NCBI GenBank assembly: GCA_029289235.1
Contig: JARFTZ010000046.1
Coordinates: 372,001-436,000 of the forward strand
DNA length: 64,000 bases
DNA from: Gammaproteobacteria bacterium
GTDB lineage: Bacteria > Pseudomonadota > Gammaproteobacteria > Burkholderiales > Rhodocyclaceae
Direction of reading: 5' to 3'
The translations under genes were made by a program, and so were the position numbers. The notes beneath the pieces are model-generated. The model did not search any database. It was not told where the DNA came from and worked only from the letters and a program-made list of their open reading frames with translations. Below, piece by piece: positions 19,062-27,776 of the stretch; position 1 is the stretch's first letter, and each line of letters opens with the position of its first letter.

Positions 19062-19796
19062 ATGGACAAGACGGACTGCATCCTGATCGTAGACGATGAC
19101 CTGGAAATCCGCCGGCTTCTCGTCGACTACCTTTCCCGCAACGGCTTCGAGGCCATTGCCGCGCGCGACGGCCGTGAAATGTGGCAGGCGCTCGAACGGC
19201 ATGCCATCGACCTGATCGTACTCGACCTGATGCTGCCGGACACCGACGGTCTGACGCTCTGTCGAGACCTGCGCGCCAAGCCCGGAAAACCGAACCTGCC
19301 GGTGCTGATGCTGACCGCGCGCGGCGAGGAGACCGACCGGATCATCGGCATCGAGATGGGCGCCGACGATTACCTGGTCAAGCCGTTCAATCCGCGCGAA
19401 CTGCTCGCTCGGATCAAGAGCATCCTCCGCCGCACGCGTGCCCTGCCGCCCAATCTGGCGCCGGACAGCGCGCGCTACCTGACCTTTGCCGGATGGACGC
19501 TGGACACTGCCGAGCGCCTGCTGACCGCGCCGGACGCGGTGGCGACACCGCTTTCGGGGGGCGAATACCGCCTGTTGCGGATTCTGCTCGACCACCCCAA
19601 CCGGGTGCTGACGCGCGACCAGCTGACCGAGATGATCCACGGTCGCGAAGCCGAACCGTTCGACCGCGCCATCGACGTGCAGGTCAGCCGCCTCCGCCAG
19701 CGCCTTCGCGACGACAGCCGCGAACCGAAGCTGCTGAAGACCGTGCGCGGTGAGGGCTACGTCCTCGCTGCCGCCGTGGAGCGACGGGAAAGATGA
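19062..19796 (+). CDS. OmpR-family response regulator
   Basis: A protein of 244 aa. The receiver domain has its acidic pocket at IVDDD, phospho-acceptor Asp in IVLDLMLPDTDG (about D54), and the Lys in DDYLVKPFNPREL. It is followed by a winged-helix DNA-binding domain ending in SRLRQRLRDD and KTVRGEGYVLA. It overlaps the sensor kinase gene by 4 nt (ATGA), so the two are translationally coupled. Confidence 0.95.
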   Translation: MDKTDCILIVDDDLEIRRLLVDYLSRNGFEAIAARDGREMWQALERHAIDLIVLDLMLPDTDGLTLCRDLRAKPGKPNLPVLMLTARGEETDRIIGIEMGADDYLVKPFNPRELLARIKSILRRTRALPPNLAPDSARYLTFAGWTLDTAERLLTAPDAVATPLSGGEYRLLRILLDHPNRVLTRDQLTEMIHGREAEPFDRAIDVQVSRLRQRLRDDSREPKLLKTVRGEGYVLAAAVERRER

Positions 19797-21208
19797 TCCG
19801 TTCTCCGGCATCCCTGCTCCCCGCCAGCCTCTTCGCCCGGATGGCGCTGATCCTGCTCGCGGGACTCCTGGCGGCGCAATCGCTGAGCCTCTGGCTGCAT
19901 TGGGGGGAGCGCGCCGAGGTCGTCACCGAGGCGCGCGGCCTGCACATGGCCGACCGCATCGCCGATGCCATTCGCCGTCTCGAAGCCGACCCGACGCCGG
20001 GTCATCGGCGCGCAATCGCGCAAATCCAGTCAGGTGACCTGCGCGTTGCCCTGATCGACGAGAACGAGGTACACCCGAACGCACCGCGCGGCCAGATCCA
20101 GGCGACCATCGCCGCCCGCCTTGGCAGCGGACGCGACATCCGTTCGCCGGGCGGAATGGGCAGCGGCATGATGGGCCGGGGGATGGGCCCCGGTGCGGGG
20201 CCCGGCACGGGCTACGGGATGGGAAGCGGTGCGGGATTCGGCATGGGCCGCATGGCACTGGAGGGTGCCGTGCGCACCCTTGACGTGCGCCTGAACGACG
20301 GGCAGTGGGTGCGCATCACTGCCACGCTGGTTCCCGACGCCCCAGCCCTGCCGCGCAACTTCTACATGTACCTGCTGCTCTCGCTGGCCATCGTCGTCGC
20401 CGTGGTCATGCTGGTCGTGCGACAAGCGACCCGCCCCTTGCAGCAACTGGCACAGGCGGCCGACAGCCTCGGCCAAAATCTCGACGCACCGCCGCTTGTT
20501 GAAGCCGGATCGACTGAAGTCCGCACTGCAGCACAAGCCTTCAACCGCATGCGCGCAAAGCTGCGCCGGCTGATCGACGAGCGCTCTCGCGCCCTGGCGG
20601 CGGTCTCGCACGATCTGCGCACGCCGCTGACCCGCCTGCGCCTGCGCAGCGAACTGATCGACGACGAACGACTGCGCGAGCAGATGGCGGCCGATATCGA
20701 CGCCATGGCGCAGATGATCGACGCCACGCTTGACTACCTGCGCGGACTGCGGGAGAACGAACCGGTCCGCCCGATCGACATCAACGCATTGCTCGCCAGC
20801 CTGGCCGAGGATTTCGCCGCGCTCGGCCGTCCGATCACCGTCGAGGGTCTGGCGAATGACTCGTACAACGGCCGTCTCTCGGCCCTGCGTCGGGCAATCC
20901 AGAATCTGATGGACAATGCGTTCAAGTATGGCCGGAACCCGCGCATTATCGTCAGTGACGACGAGACCGATCTGCGCATCAGTGTCGAAGACGAAGGCCC
21001 CGGCATTCCGCCGGAAGCACTGGACCGCGTAACCGAGCCGTTCTACCGGCCCGACGCGGCGCGTGCCAGCGACACCGGCGGCGTCGGACTCGGCCTGTCG
21101 ATCGTCAGGGATGTCGCACTGCTCCACGGCGGGGAGCTGGCGCTCGCCAACCGTCCGCAAGGCGGGCTGTCCGCCGCGTTGCGCCTGCCACGGAACTTCG
21201 TCGGGTAA
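19793..21208 (+). CDS. EnvZ-like sensor histidine kinase with Gly/Met-rich periplasmic insert
   Basis: A protein of 471 aa. Membrane helix 1 spans about 14-36, the periplasmic domain 37-188 and membrane helix 2 about 189-209. A HAMP domain follows, then HisKA with phospho-acceptor H273 in AVSHDLRTPLTRLR, and the ATPase domain with N-box NLMDNAFKYG and G-box DEGPGIPPEAL and GGVGLGLSIV. Residues about 119-154 of the sensor domain are almost only Gly, Met, Ser and Ala, with seven Met. Such Met-rich stretches bind Cu(I) in known copper proteins, which suggests, but does not prove, metal sensing. Partner of the preceding response regulator. Confidence 0.93.
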   Translation: MIRSPASLLPASLFARMALILLAGLLAAQSLSLWLHWGERAEVVTEARGLHMADRIADAIRRLEADPTPGHRRAIAQIQSGDLRVALIDENEVHPNAPRGQIQATIAARLGSGRDIRSPGGMGSGMMGRGMGPGAGPGTGYGMGSGAGFGMGRMALEGAVRTLDVRLNDGQWVRITATLVPDAPALPRNFYMYLLLSLAIVVAVVMLVVRQATRPLQQLAQAADSLGQNLDAPPLVEAGSTEVRTAAQAFNRMRAKLRRLIDERSRALAAVSHDLRTPLTRLRLRSELIDDERLREQMAADIDAMAQMIDATLDYLRGLRENEPVRPIDINALLASLAEDFAALGRPITVEGLANDSYNGRLSALRRAIQNLMDNAFKYGRNPRIIVSDDETDLRISVEDEGPGIPPEALDRVTEPFYRPDAARASDTGGVGLGLSIVRDVALLHGGELALANRPQGGLSAALRLPRNFVG

Positions 21209-21217
21209 GGCGAGCAG

Positions 21218-21580
21218 TTATACCGTTTTCGCAGCGCGCTCGACCGGCCTCGCCTCGCAGGCCAGAAAGCAGTCGTCGCAGGCCGACGCGAGCATCTTCC
21301 CGTTCCGCCGCCGCGGGCAATGGAACAGGGTCGACACCGGCAGCAGCCGACAGACGATCGTACCGATCACGTGGCCATCGATCGCCCGAGCCGCGGCTTC
21401 GGCCCCCTTGGGCATGTTGATCATGCAGAACACCCGGCGCGGGTGCTCCGAGCGGCAGAACAGCCGGACGTTATCGACGACGCCGTATATCTGGCAAAGC
21501 CCGGCGCTGTCCGCGAGAATGTCTTCCGGCGTGGTAAAAGCCCCGAGAATCAGGGATGTTTCCGTTGAGTTGCTTTCCAT
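21218..21580 (-). CDS. Small cytoplasmic protein with RRM-like pattern, function unknown
   Basis: A protein of 120 aa. Predicted strand-helix order is beta-alpha-beta-beta-alpha-beta: SLILGAF, then TPEDILADSAGLCQIYG, VVDNVRLFCR, RRVFCMINM, KGAEAAARAIDG, HVIGTIVCRLL. This order, and the RRVFCMINM strand followed by an alanine-rich helix ending in IDG, resembles an RNA-recognition motif. The tail is Cys-rich (FHCPRRR, ACDDCFLACEA), possibly a metal site. It starts 25 nt after the preceding small gene; the RBS is weak. No family was recognised with certainty. Confidence 0.6.
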   Translation of the reverse strand: MESNSTETSLILGAFTTPEDILADSAGLCQIYGVVDNVRLFCRSEHPRRVFCMINMPKGAEAAARAIDGHVIGTIVCRLLPVSTLFHCPRRRNGKMLASACDDCFLACEARPVERAAKTV

Positions 21581-21605
21581 GCTTTCAACCAGCAGCCCGC
21601 TGGCC

Positions 21606-21941
21606 TCAATTGATCGCCGTGCCGGCGCCGTTCTCTGGTGAAGCGTGCAGATCGGCATGGCGCCGGATGGCGACGATGACCGACGTAAACCCGAACAGCA
21701 GGCAGTGCCAGCTGCGCGAAGCGGCCATGGCATCCAGCGTCTTGTCGAAACACACCAGAAAACCCCAATGATCGGCGCACTGCCCGGGCATCTGCGGCAG
21801 AGGCATGATTCCGTTGATCTTGCCGAATGCACTGGCGTATTTGCCGAGCTCCCCGGAAATTTCTTCCACGGACCCCAGTTGTCCGAGCAACTCGATTTCC
21901 GGCGATGGTTTGAGACGTTCCCAGTTTACGTGTGTGGTCAT
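21606..21941 (-). CDS. Small protein of unknown function
   Basis: A protein of 111 aa beginning MTTHVNWERLKPS, with TGGAG about 9 nt upstream of the ATG. It is mixed helical, has three Cys and no signal peptide, and contains one moderately hydrophobic stretch (SWHCLLFGFTSVIVAIRR). It lies between two other small genes on the same strand, 79 nt and 25 nt away. No family was recognised. Confidence 0.55.
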   Translation of the reverse strand: MTTHVNWERLKPSPEIELLGQLGSVEEISGELGKYASAFGKINGIMPLPQMPGQCADHWGFLVCFDKTLDAMAASRSWHCLLFGFTSVIVAIRRHADLHASPENGAGTAIN

Positions 21942-22020
21942 GCCCGATGCTCCAGAGAGCCATCAACGCGACGGGGCGGGACAGTCAAGACCGTGCGCCG
22001 CCCCAGCCCGGGGAATCAGT

Positions 22021-22290
22021 TCATCCCGCGACGCAGGCCAACTGCCTGCCCGAAGCAGCATCAAACTCGCGCTCGGCGGCCAGCCAGTCCTCGATCTCGT
22101 TACCCGGCTCGAATCCGCGCTGCGCGGCCTTGAAGTAGGCGGCAATGGCGATGAACTCCTCGCGCCGGAGGTTTTCCACGGCCGGGGCAAGCTCCGCGAG
22201 GTCTTTGACTTCGACGAGCGGAGCGGCGAGTTCCTTGGTTTTGGTTTTTCTGGCTCTTCCCGTCGTCGGCTTCGTGCTTTTTTCCGCCAT
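22021..22290 (-). CDS. DUF2934-type small protein
   Basis: A protein of 89 aa. The N-terminus is Lys/Thr-rich. The C-terminal half has the DUF2934 pattern, with IAAYFKAAQRGFEPGNEIED followed by WLAAEREFD. AAGGAG precedes the ATG. It is the first gene of a three-gene set of small proteins. The function of the family is unknown; the basic tail suggests nucleic-acid contact, which is inference. Confidence 0.8.
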   Translation of the reverse strand: MAEKSTKPTTGRARKTKTKELAAPLVEVKDLAELAPAVENLRREEFIAIAAYFKAAQRGFEPGNEIEDWLAAEREFDAASGRQLACVAG

Positions 22291-22520
22291 GCTCTTTCTC
22301 CTTAGTTAAGGGATACCGGTAGCCGGAAAACCGGGAGGCGGAAATTTCACCGCCGCAATCGATCCCGATGCGTTTTCCAACGAAGCCACGTTATCAAACT
22401 GTCCAGACCGTTCAATACGTGACACCGCGTATAACGCGTGCAAAGCAGGCGAAACCGTGCGAGAGAGAGGCGCTCCAGTCTTTTCTCAACGTTCGACCAA
22501 GCCGCTTTCGCGGCAATCGG

Positions 22521-23264
22521 TTACTGTTTGAAAATCAGGAATTCCCAGACTTCGGTCGATTCTTCGACTGCTTTTTCGGCAGCCGGGTAATCGTGGCGTT
22601 CAATCGCCGCGAGAATGGTCTGGTGGGCATTGCTCGAATCAATGCTGAAATTGCTCTGCTTCGTCAGGCTTTGCGCAATGTAGGGCCGGAAATACTGCAT
22701 GACGAAGCGATAAATGGTCTCCAGCGGCCGGTTCTTGCACGCCCGCCCGAGGATTGCATGAAACTCCAGATCGAGCGCCAGCAATTCCTCGAAGTTCTTC
22801 TCCGCCTTGTCCCTCAATGAAACCGTCTTCTGCACGCACTCGCGCAGGTGCCGCAGATCGTCATCGGTTGCATGGAGAATGGCCAGGCGCACCACGTTCT
22901 TTTCGAGGATCTGCCGCAACTCCTTCAGTTCGGCGAATTCGGGCTGGGAGACGATCAGGCTGAACAGCAGCGGATCGAACATCACCTCGCCGCCGCCCTT
23001 CGATATGTACGTCCCGTCCCCTCGCCTGACCTCGACGATACCCAGCGCCGAGAGAATCTTCATCGCCTCCCGGACAGAACCGCGGCTCACCGACAACAAG
23101 CGCGTCAGTTCGGTCTCCGCGGGCAGCCGGTCGCCAGGCCGCACCCGCTTCGTCAGCAGCAACTCCTTTATGCTGTTGACCACGAAGTCCACCGACGACG
23201 CGGCAGGCCTCGATTCGAGGAACCCGGAAAGATCCGGCTCGTTTGCTACGGCCTGTATCGTCAT
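22521..23264 (-). CDS. GntR/FadR-family (FCD) transcriptional regulator
   Basis: A protein of 247 aa. The N-terminal winged helix has PGDRLPAETELTRLLSVSRG and the continuation SVREAMKILSALGIVEV. The C-terminal all-helical FCD domain carries conserved ligand and metal positions (DLEFH, and H in NAHQTILAAI). The ATG at 23264 (MTIQAV) lies 11 nt after AAGGGGAT; upstream in-frame starts would reach into the neighbouring gene. Such regulators usually repress acid-sugar or carboxylate catabolic genes. Its neighbour on the same strand is a TIM-barrel isomerase, a likely target. Confidence 0.88.
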   Translation of the reverse strand: MTIQAVANEPDLSGFLESRPAASSVDFVVNSIKELLLTKRVRPGDRLPAETELTRLLSVSRGSVREAMKILSALGIVEVRRGDGTYISKGGGEVMFDPLLFSLIVSQPEFAELKELRQILEKNVVRLAILHATDDDLRHLRECVQKTVSLRDKAEKNFEELLALDLEFHAILGRACKNRPLETIYRFVMQYFRPYIAQSLTKQSNFSIDSSNAHQTILAAIERHDYPAAEKAVEESTEVWEFLIFKQ

Positions 23265-23364
23265 TTTTCTTCTATCCCCTTCAATCGGATTCCCCGGCAG
23301 CCGATCATCCATATTCAACAAGCAGCGGAGTTTACCGTGGAAAGCAAGGGAAAGTACCCGATTG

Positions 23365-24156
23365 TTATTTCCCCCGCATCCTGGCCAGGTTATGGACATT
23401 CCATTCGTTTTCCATGCGGCGGGTCTGCTCGTAATCGTCCTGCCAGGTCAGCCAATGTTCGACGATCTGGTTGATGCCCCGTGCTTCCGGATCAACCTTG
23501 CTGATCATGTAGTCGTAGGGCAGCAGACCGTCGCCGAGTTTGGTCCCTTCCAGCGTGAAACCTACCCAGCCTCCCCGCCGGGTAAAAGCGAAATCCTTGA
23601 CATGCAGGTTGGCCACGTACGGTGCGCAACGGTCGATCACCGCGATCGGATGTTCCAGATTGGCGACGCAGTTGGCAGGATCGAGACAGATGCCGAGGCT
23701 CTTGCTGCCGACGGCTTCGACCAGCGCCACGAGATCCGTCGAACTCAGCTGCTCGTAGGTTTCCAGCGCCACCGTCACCCCGGACGCTTCGAAGGCCGGC
23801 ATCGATTCCTTGAGCAGTGCTTCCGCCTCCGCCAGCGTGGGCCGGTGGTCCGGCGCCGTCACCATGCTGCGGATGACCTTGGCGCCAAGTTGCTCGGCCA
23901 TGCGCAGGTAATTCGTCAGATGCTCGGTCTTGATACCTTTGGTCCCGAGTTCGAGCGTCACCCCCAAGTCGTCGGCGTATTTTTTCAGGTCGCGCAATTG
24001 CGCATCGGAATAGGCGTGGAGCGGCTGATAATCGCAAATCTGGAAAACCTGCGCATCGAGATCGCGCGTCCGGGAAAGCACGTCCTGCAGACTCAGCGGC
24101 TTTGGGGCGCGGTCAGAAATCTGCCAGAAAAACGCGTAGGTACTCAGTCCGATCAT
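23365..24156 (-). CDS. Sugar-phosphate isomerase/epimerase-like TIM-barrel protein
   Basis: A protein of 263 aa of the AP-endonuclease-2/xylose-isomerase-like fold. Candidate metal ligands are the Glu in VALETYEQ, the Asp in GICLDPANC, the His in NLHVKDF and the late Glu in NQIVEHW. Members isomerise or epimerise sugars or act as dehydratases, and the reaction here cannot be fixed. Placement between a FadR-type regulator and the acid-sugar kinase operon suggests a role in acid-sugar catabolism. An inverted repeat TTGAT-N7-ATCAA (24233-24249) precedes it and may be an operator. Confidence 0.8.
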   Translation of the reverse strand: MIGLSTYAFFWQISDRAPKPLSLQDVLSRTRDLDAQVFQICDYQPLHAYSDAQLRDLKKYADDLGVTLELGTKGIKTEHLTNYLRMAEQLGAKVIRSMVTAPDHRPTLAEAEALLKESMPAFEASGVTVALETYEQLSSTDLVALVEAVGSKSLGICLDPANCVANLEHPIAVIDRCAPYVANLHVKDFAFTRRGGWVGFTLEGTKLGDGLLPYDYMISKVDPEARGINQIVEHWLTWQDDYEQTRRMENEWNVHNLARMRGK

Positions 24157-24267
24157 GGTATGTCCGTGGATGGTGATTGAAATGGGTGGTATTCAGTAGT
24201 GTGCCTGACAACAAACGCCAGATGTATGATGTTTGATGAAAATTATCAAGGGCGGGGGGGCGCCTTG

Positions 24268-25467
24268 TCAATATGCCAGCACCCACCCAGCTACACCACA
24301 CCCGGCGACAACCAGCCACGGCGGAAATTTCCAGAATGCCAGACAGACAAATGCAATGAGCGCCAGCGCAAAATCTTTCGCGCCAAGGATCGCGCTCGTC
24401 CACACCGGCTGATAGAGCGCCGCAAGCAGCAAGCCGACAACCGCCGCATTTATCCCGGCGAGTGCCGCTTGCGTACGCGTGTTGCGACGCAGGCTCTCCC
24501 AGAAGGGCAACGCCCCCGCCACCAGCAGGAACGACGGCAGGAATACGGCGACCAGACACAGGAGACCGCCCGCCCAACCAGAAGGCTCGGCATTCATCGA
24601 AGCGCCGAGAAACGCGGAGAAGGTAAAAAGCGGTCCTGGCACGGCCTGCGCGGCGCCGTAACCGGCGAGAAATGCGTCCTTGCCGACCCATCCCGTCGGA
24701 ACGACTTCGGCCTGCAGCAACGGCAGCACGACATGGCCGCCACCGAATACCAGCGATCCGGCACGGAAAAAAGCGTCGACCAATTCCAGTGACTGCCCCG
24801 GCCACAGTCGCGCCATGATCGGCAGGCCGGCCAGCAGGAGGAAAAACAGCGATAGCCAGACGATACCGGCACGGTGGCCGGGCATTATCCGCAACGGCTC
24901 ATGCGTTGCCGAGGGTGTCGGCTTGAAGATCGCCAGACCAGCGGCGCCTGCACAGGCAATCGCACCGACTTGCGTCCACGCCGATGGCACCAGCAGGACC
25001 ACGCAAGCGGCAACCGTCATCAACGTAATGCGCGGCGCGTCCGGACACAGAGTGCGCGCCATGCCCCACACCGCTTGCGCGACCACCGCGACCGCCACCA
25101 CCTTCAACCCGTGCAGCGCGCCGGGCGCCAGGGCGTCGCCGAAGCTGGCCACGCCCTGCGCGAAGAGAATCAAGGCGATCGCCGAAGGCAGCGTAAAGCC
25201 GGCCCAGGCTGCCAGCGCCCCGGCGTACCCGGCGCGCGACAGTCCCAGCGCCATGCCCACCTGGCTGCTCGCCGGCCCCGGCAAGAACTGGCACAAGGCG
25301 ACGAGATCGGCATAGGCGCGCTCGCTCAGCCAGCCGCGGCGCTCGACGAACTCAGTTCGGAAATACCCGAGATGCGCCACCGGACCACCAAAAGAGGTCA
25401 GCCCGAGACGAATGAAAACGGAAAAAACCGACCACCAGTGGCGGTCGGCAAAACGGTTCTCGCTCAT
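24268..25467 (-). CDS. chrA: Chromate transporter family membrane protein (ChrA-like)
   Basis: A protein of 399 aa with two homologous halves of the CHR family. The first has RLGLTSFGGPVAHLGYFR and the signature FLPGPASSQVGMALG; the second repeats the theme with FFRAGSLVFGGGHVVLP and GPLFTFSAFLG. About 10-12 membrane helices are predicted. ChrA members export chromate or related oxyanions, though many are of unproven substrate; here the gene sits inside a sugar-acid cluster. The ATG at 25467 follows AAAGGC. Confidence 0.88.
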   Translation of the reverse strand: MSENRFADRHWWSVFSVFIRLGLTSFGGPVAHLGYFRTEFVERRGWLSERAYADLVALCQFLPGPASSQVGMALGLSRAGYAGALAAWAGFTLPSAIALILFAQGVASFGDALAPGALHGLKVVAVAVVAQAVWGMARTLCPDAPRITLMTVAACVVLLVPSAWTQVGAIACAGAAGLAIFKPTPSATHEPLRIMPGHRAGIVWLSLFFLLLAGLPIMARLWPGQSLELVDAFFRAGSLVFGGGHVVLPLLQAEVVPTGWVGKDAFLAGYGAAQAVPGPLFTFSAFLGASMNAEPSGWAGGLLCLVAVFLPSFLLVAGALPFWESLRRNTRTQAALAGINAAVVGLLLAALYQPVWTSAILGAKDFALALIAFVCLAFWKFPPWLVVAGCGVAGWVLAY

Positions 25468-25581
25468 GTTGCAGCCTTTACGGTTCGTGTCGATCCGACA
25501 AAGGCAATCCGGCAAAGTGCCGGAAATCCGTTCAAAAACGTCTGACGGCGCCACATCCGCACCGTCGGCGCCATCCCTGAA

Positions 25582-26739
25582 TCAGATCAACTGCGTGTAG
25601 ATCGCCCGGATATCTGCCTTGCCCATCGGACGCGGGTTGTTGTCGAGCAAGCGCGTCACCTTCGCCGCGCCTTCGACCAGGGTATCCAGATCCGCATCCG
25701 TGATGTTCCAGCGCTTGAGGTCGGCCGGAATCTGCAGGTCGCGGTTGAGCGCGAACAATGCCTCGATCATCGCGACAGAGGCCTCCTGCGGTGTTTTTGC
25801 CGCAACGTCGAGCCCCATCGCCTGCGCGATGTCACGGAATTTCGCCTCGTTGCCGACGATGTTGAAGCGCATTACGAACGGCAACAGGATAGCGTTGGAA
25901 ATCCCGTGCGCGATGCGGTACTTGCCACCCAACGGATAAGCCAGTGCATGCACTGCCGTCGTACTGGAGGTGGCGATACACATGCCGCCGTACATCGCCC
26001 CGAGCAGCATGTCGTGACGCGCTTCGAGATTCTTGCCGTCATTGAACGCCGTGCGGATGCTGTGCGCGATCAGGCTGATCGCCTTGAGCGCCAGCATTTC
26101 GCTGAACGGATTGCCCTTCTTCGACGTGTAGCACTCGATGGCGTGGCACAGCGCGTCCATGCCGGTCGACGCAGTGATCGCTGGCGGCAGGCCGACCGTC
26201 AGTTCCGGATCGAGGATGACGCCATCCGGCATCAGTTTCGGGCTGACGATGCCGACCTTCAGCTCGTCTTCCGGCACCAGGATGATGCTGTTCGGCGTCG
26301 TCTCCGAGCCGGTGCCGGAAGTCGTCGGAACCATCAGCGTCGGCAAGCCGCGCGCGACGATCTTCGCTTTTCCGCTGAGCAGGTCGCGCAGCGCAACGTC
26401 ATGCTTGAGCAAAACCGCGACGATCTTGGCGACGTCCATCGCGCTGCCGCCGCCGATGCCGACGACGAGTTGCGGCGCATGCGGCCGCGCGGCATCAAGG
26501 ATCGCGTTGACCTGGTTGACGTCCGGTTCCGGCGGCGTGGTGTCGATGACGGCCACATCGACCCCGGCCGCTTCGAGCAGCGATTGGGGTTTGGCAATCA
26601 GCCCGGCCCCGGCCACGCCCTTGTCGGTGATGATCAGCACCTTGCTCGCGCCCAGGTCGGCGACAACGTCATTGATGCTTTCGATGCTTCCCGGTCCTGC
26701 GATGATGCGGCCGGCATTCAATAAAGCGTATGTATTCAT
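25582..26739 (-). CDS. Iron-containing alcohol dehydrogenase
   Basis: A group III Fe-ADH of 385 aa. The NAD-binding GIGGGSAMDVAK is in the N-terminal half. Metal ligands are expected in the helical half: the signatures TGMDALCHAIECY and AVHALAYPLGGKYRIAHG supply Asp/His positions. Members oxidise or reduce small alcohols, aldehydes or 4-hydroxybutyrate. It begins 15 nt after the pdxA2 stop, so it belongs to the deoR-kinase-pdxA2 operon. The substrate is probably a product of that pathway. An ATG at 26748 is an alternative start. Confidence 0.9.
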   Translation of the reverse strand: MNTYALLNAGRIIAGPGSIESINDVVADLGASKVLIITDKGVAGAGLIAKPQSLLEAAGVDVAVIDTTPPEPDVNQVNAILDAARPHAPQLVVGIGGGSAMDVAKIVAVLLKHDVALRDLLSGKAKIVARGLPTLMVPTTSGTGSETTPNSIILVPEDELKVGIVSPKLMPDGVILDPELTVGLPPAITASTGMDALCHAIECYTSKKGNPFSEMLALKAISLIAHSIRTAFNDGKNLEARHDMLLGAMYGGMCIATSSTTAVHALAYPLGGKYRIAHGISNAILLPFVMRFNIVGNEAKFRDIAQAMGLDVAAKTPQEASVAMIEALFALNRDLQIPADLKRWNITDADLDTLVEGAAKVTRLLDNNPRPMGKADIRAIYTQLI

Positions 26740-26754
26740 GACTTCCATTCCTGA

Positions 26755-27765
26755 TCAAAGACCCTTCTTGCGCCGCCCTTCGAGCAGCTTCAGGGCATAT
26801 TCGGCGGCATCGACAAGGCTGTCCGGGTTGGCGATGCCCTTGCCGGCGATGTCGAACGCCGTGCCGTGATCCACCGACGTGCGCAGGATCGGCAGCCCCA
26901 GCGTGACGTTCACCCCGCTGATCGCCTGCCATTGGCCGGTCGCCGGGTCGACGTCGAAGCCGAGCAGTTTGACCGGGATATGCCCTTGGTCATGGAACAT
27001 GGCGACCACGGCGTCGAACTGGTTGGCGCGCAGCTTGATGAAGACGGTGTCGCCCGGGACGGGGCCGGTGACGTCGTAGCCTTGTTCCCGGAATTCCCTG
27101 ATCACCGGGGCGATGATCTCCTCGTCTTCCTTGCCGAGAATGCCGCCTTCGCCGGAATGCGGGTTGAGTCCGGCCACGCCGAGGCGGGGCTTGTCGAAGC
27201 CAAGGCATTCGAGGGCTTCGAGCGTGACTGAAAACACGCGGCGCAAGCGCGTCGGCGTCAGGCGCTTCGGTACGTCGGCGATCGCGCAGTGGGTCGTCAC
27301 GTGCGTTACCCGCATCGGGCCGTGCGCAAGCATCATCACGGCATCGCGCTGGCCGGTGAGGTGGGCGAGCAGTTCGGTGTGCCCTTCGAAGTGGTGTCCG
27401 GCGAGGTGCAGGGCTTCCTTGGAGAGCGGCGCGGTGACGATGGCATCGGCGTCGCCGGCCTGTACGAGTTCGGCGGCTTTCTTGACGGCGCGGTAGGCCC
27501 ATTCACCGCCGACTGGCGAGATCTGGCCGGTCAGGATTTCTCCCTCGACCGGACCTACGTCGACCATCTTCAACGGCAGCGACTCGACCGCCACGGAGAG
27601 CGTCCCGCAGGCCTTGTCGAGCGCCGCACCACTCCCCAGAACCAGCAGTTCGATACGCCCCAACTCGATCTCGGAACGCAACTTCTGTGCCGCCTTGACG
27701 ATGATCTCCGGCCCGATCCCGGCCGGGTCGCCCATCGTGATTGCCAGACGAATGGCTTTCGACAT
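26755..27765 (-). CDS. pdxA2: PdxA2-type 4-phospho-acid-sugar dehydrogenase
   Basis: A protein of 336 aa of the PdxA family, with ITMGDPAGIGPEI at the N-terminus, metal-binding His in LAGHHFEGHTELLAHLTG, and GLNPHSGEGG. Next to a four-carbon acid-sugar kinase it most likely acts as D-threonate/D-erythronate 4-phosphate dehydrogenase, yielding a 3-keto acid that decarboxylates to dihydroxyacetone phosphate, rather than as the vitamin B6 enzyme. This functional split is established for PdxA2 paralogs; applying it here is inference from context. GAGAGGAAA precedes the ATG. Confidence 0.88.
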   Translation of the reverse strand: MSKAIRLAITMGDPAGIGPEIIVKAAQKLRSEIELGRIELLVLGSGAALDKACGTLSVAVESLPLKMVDVGPVEGEILTGQISPVGGEWAYRAVKKAAELVQAGDADAIVTAPLSKEALHLAGHHFEGHTELLAHLTGQRDAVMMLAHGPMRVTHVTTHCAIADVPKRLTPTRLRRVFSVTLEALECLGFDKPRLGVAGLNPHSGEGGILGKEDEEIIAPVIREFREQGYDVTGPVPGDTVFIKLRANQFDAVVAMFHDQGHIPVKLLGFDVDPATGQWQAISGVNVTLGLPILRTSVDHGTAFDIAGKGIANPDSLVDAAEYALKLLEGRRKKGL

Positions 27766-27776
27766 GTTTTTTCCTC

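Noticed and set aside
18843-19811. Long N-terminal extension of the small secreted protein on the minus strand
   Set aside because: The extension overlaps the response regulator on the other strand; the internal ATG at 18842 has a strong RBS and begins a proper signal peptide.
24233-24249. TTGAT-N7-ATCAA near the TIM-barrel isomerase as an FNR box
   Set aside because: FNR sites have a 4-nt spacer; here it is 7, so only a generic inverted repeat can be claimed.
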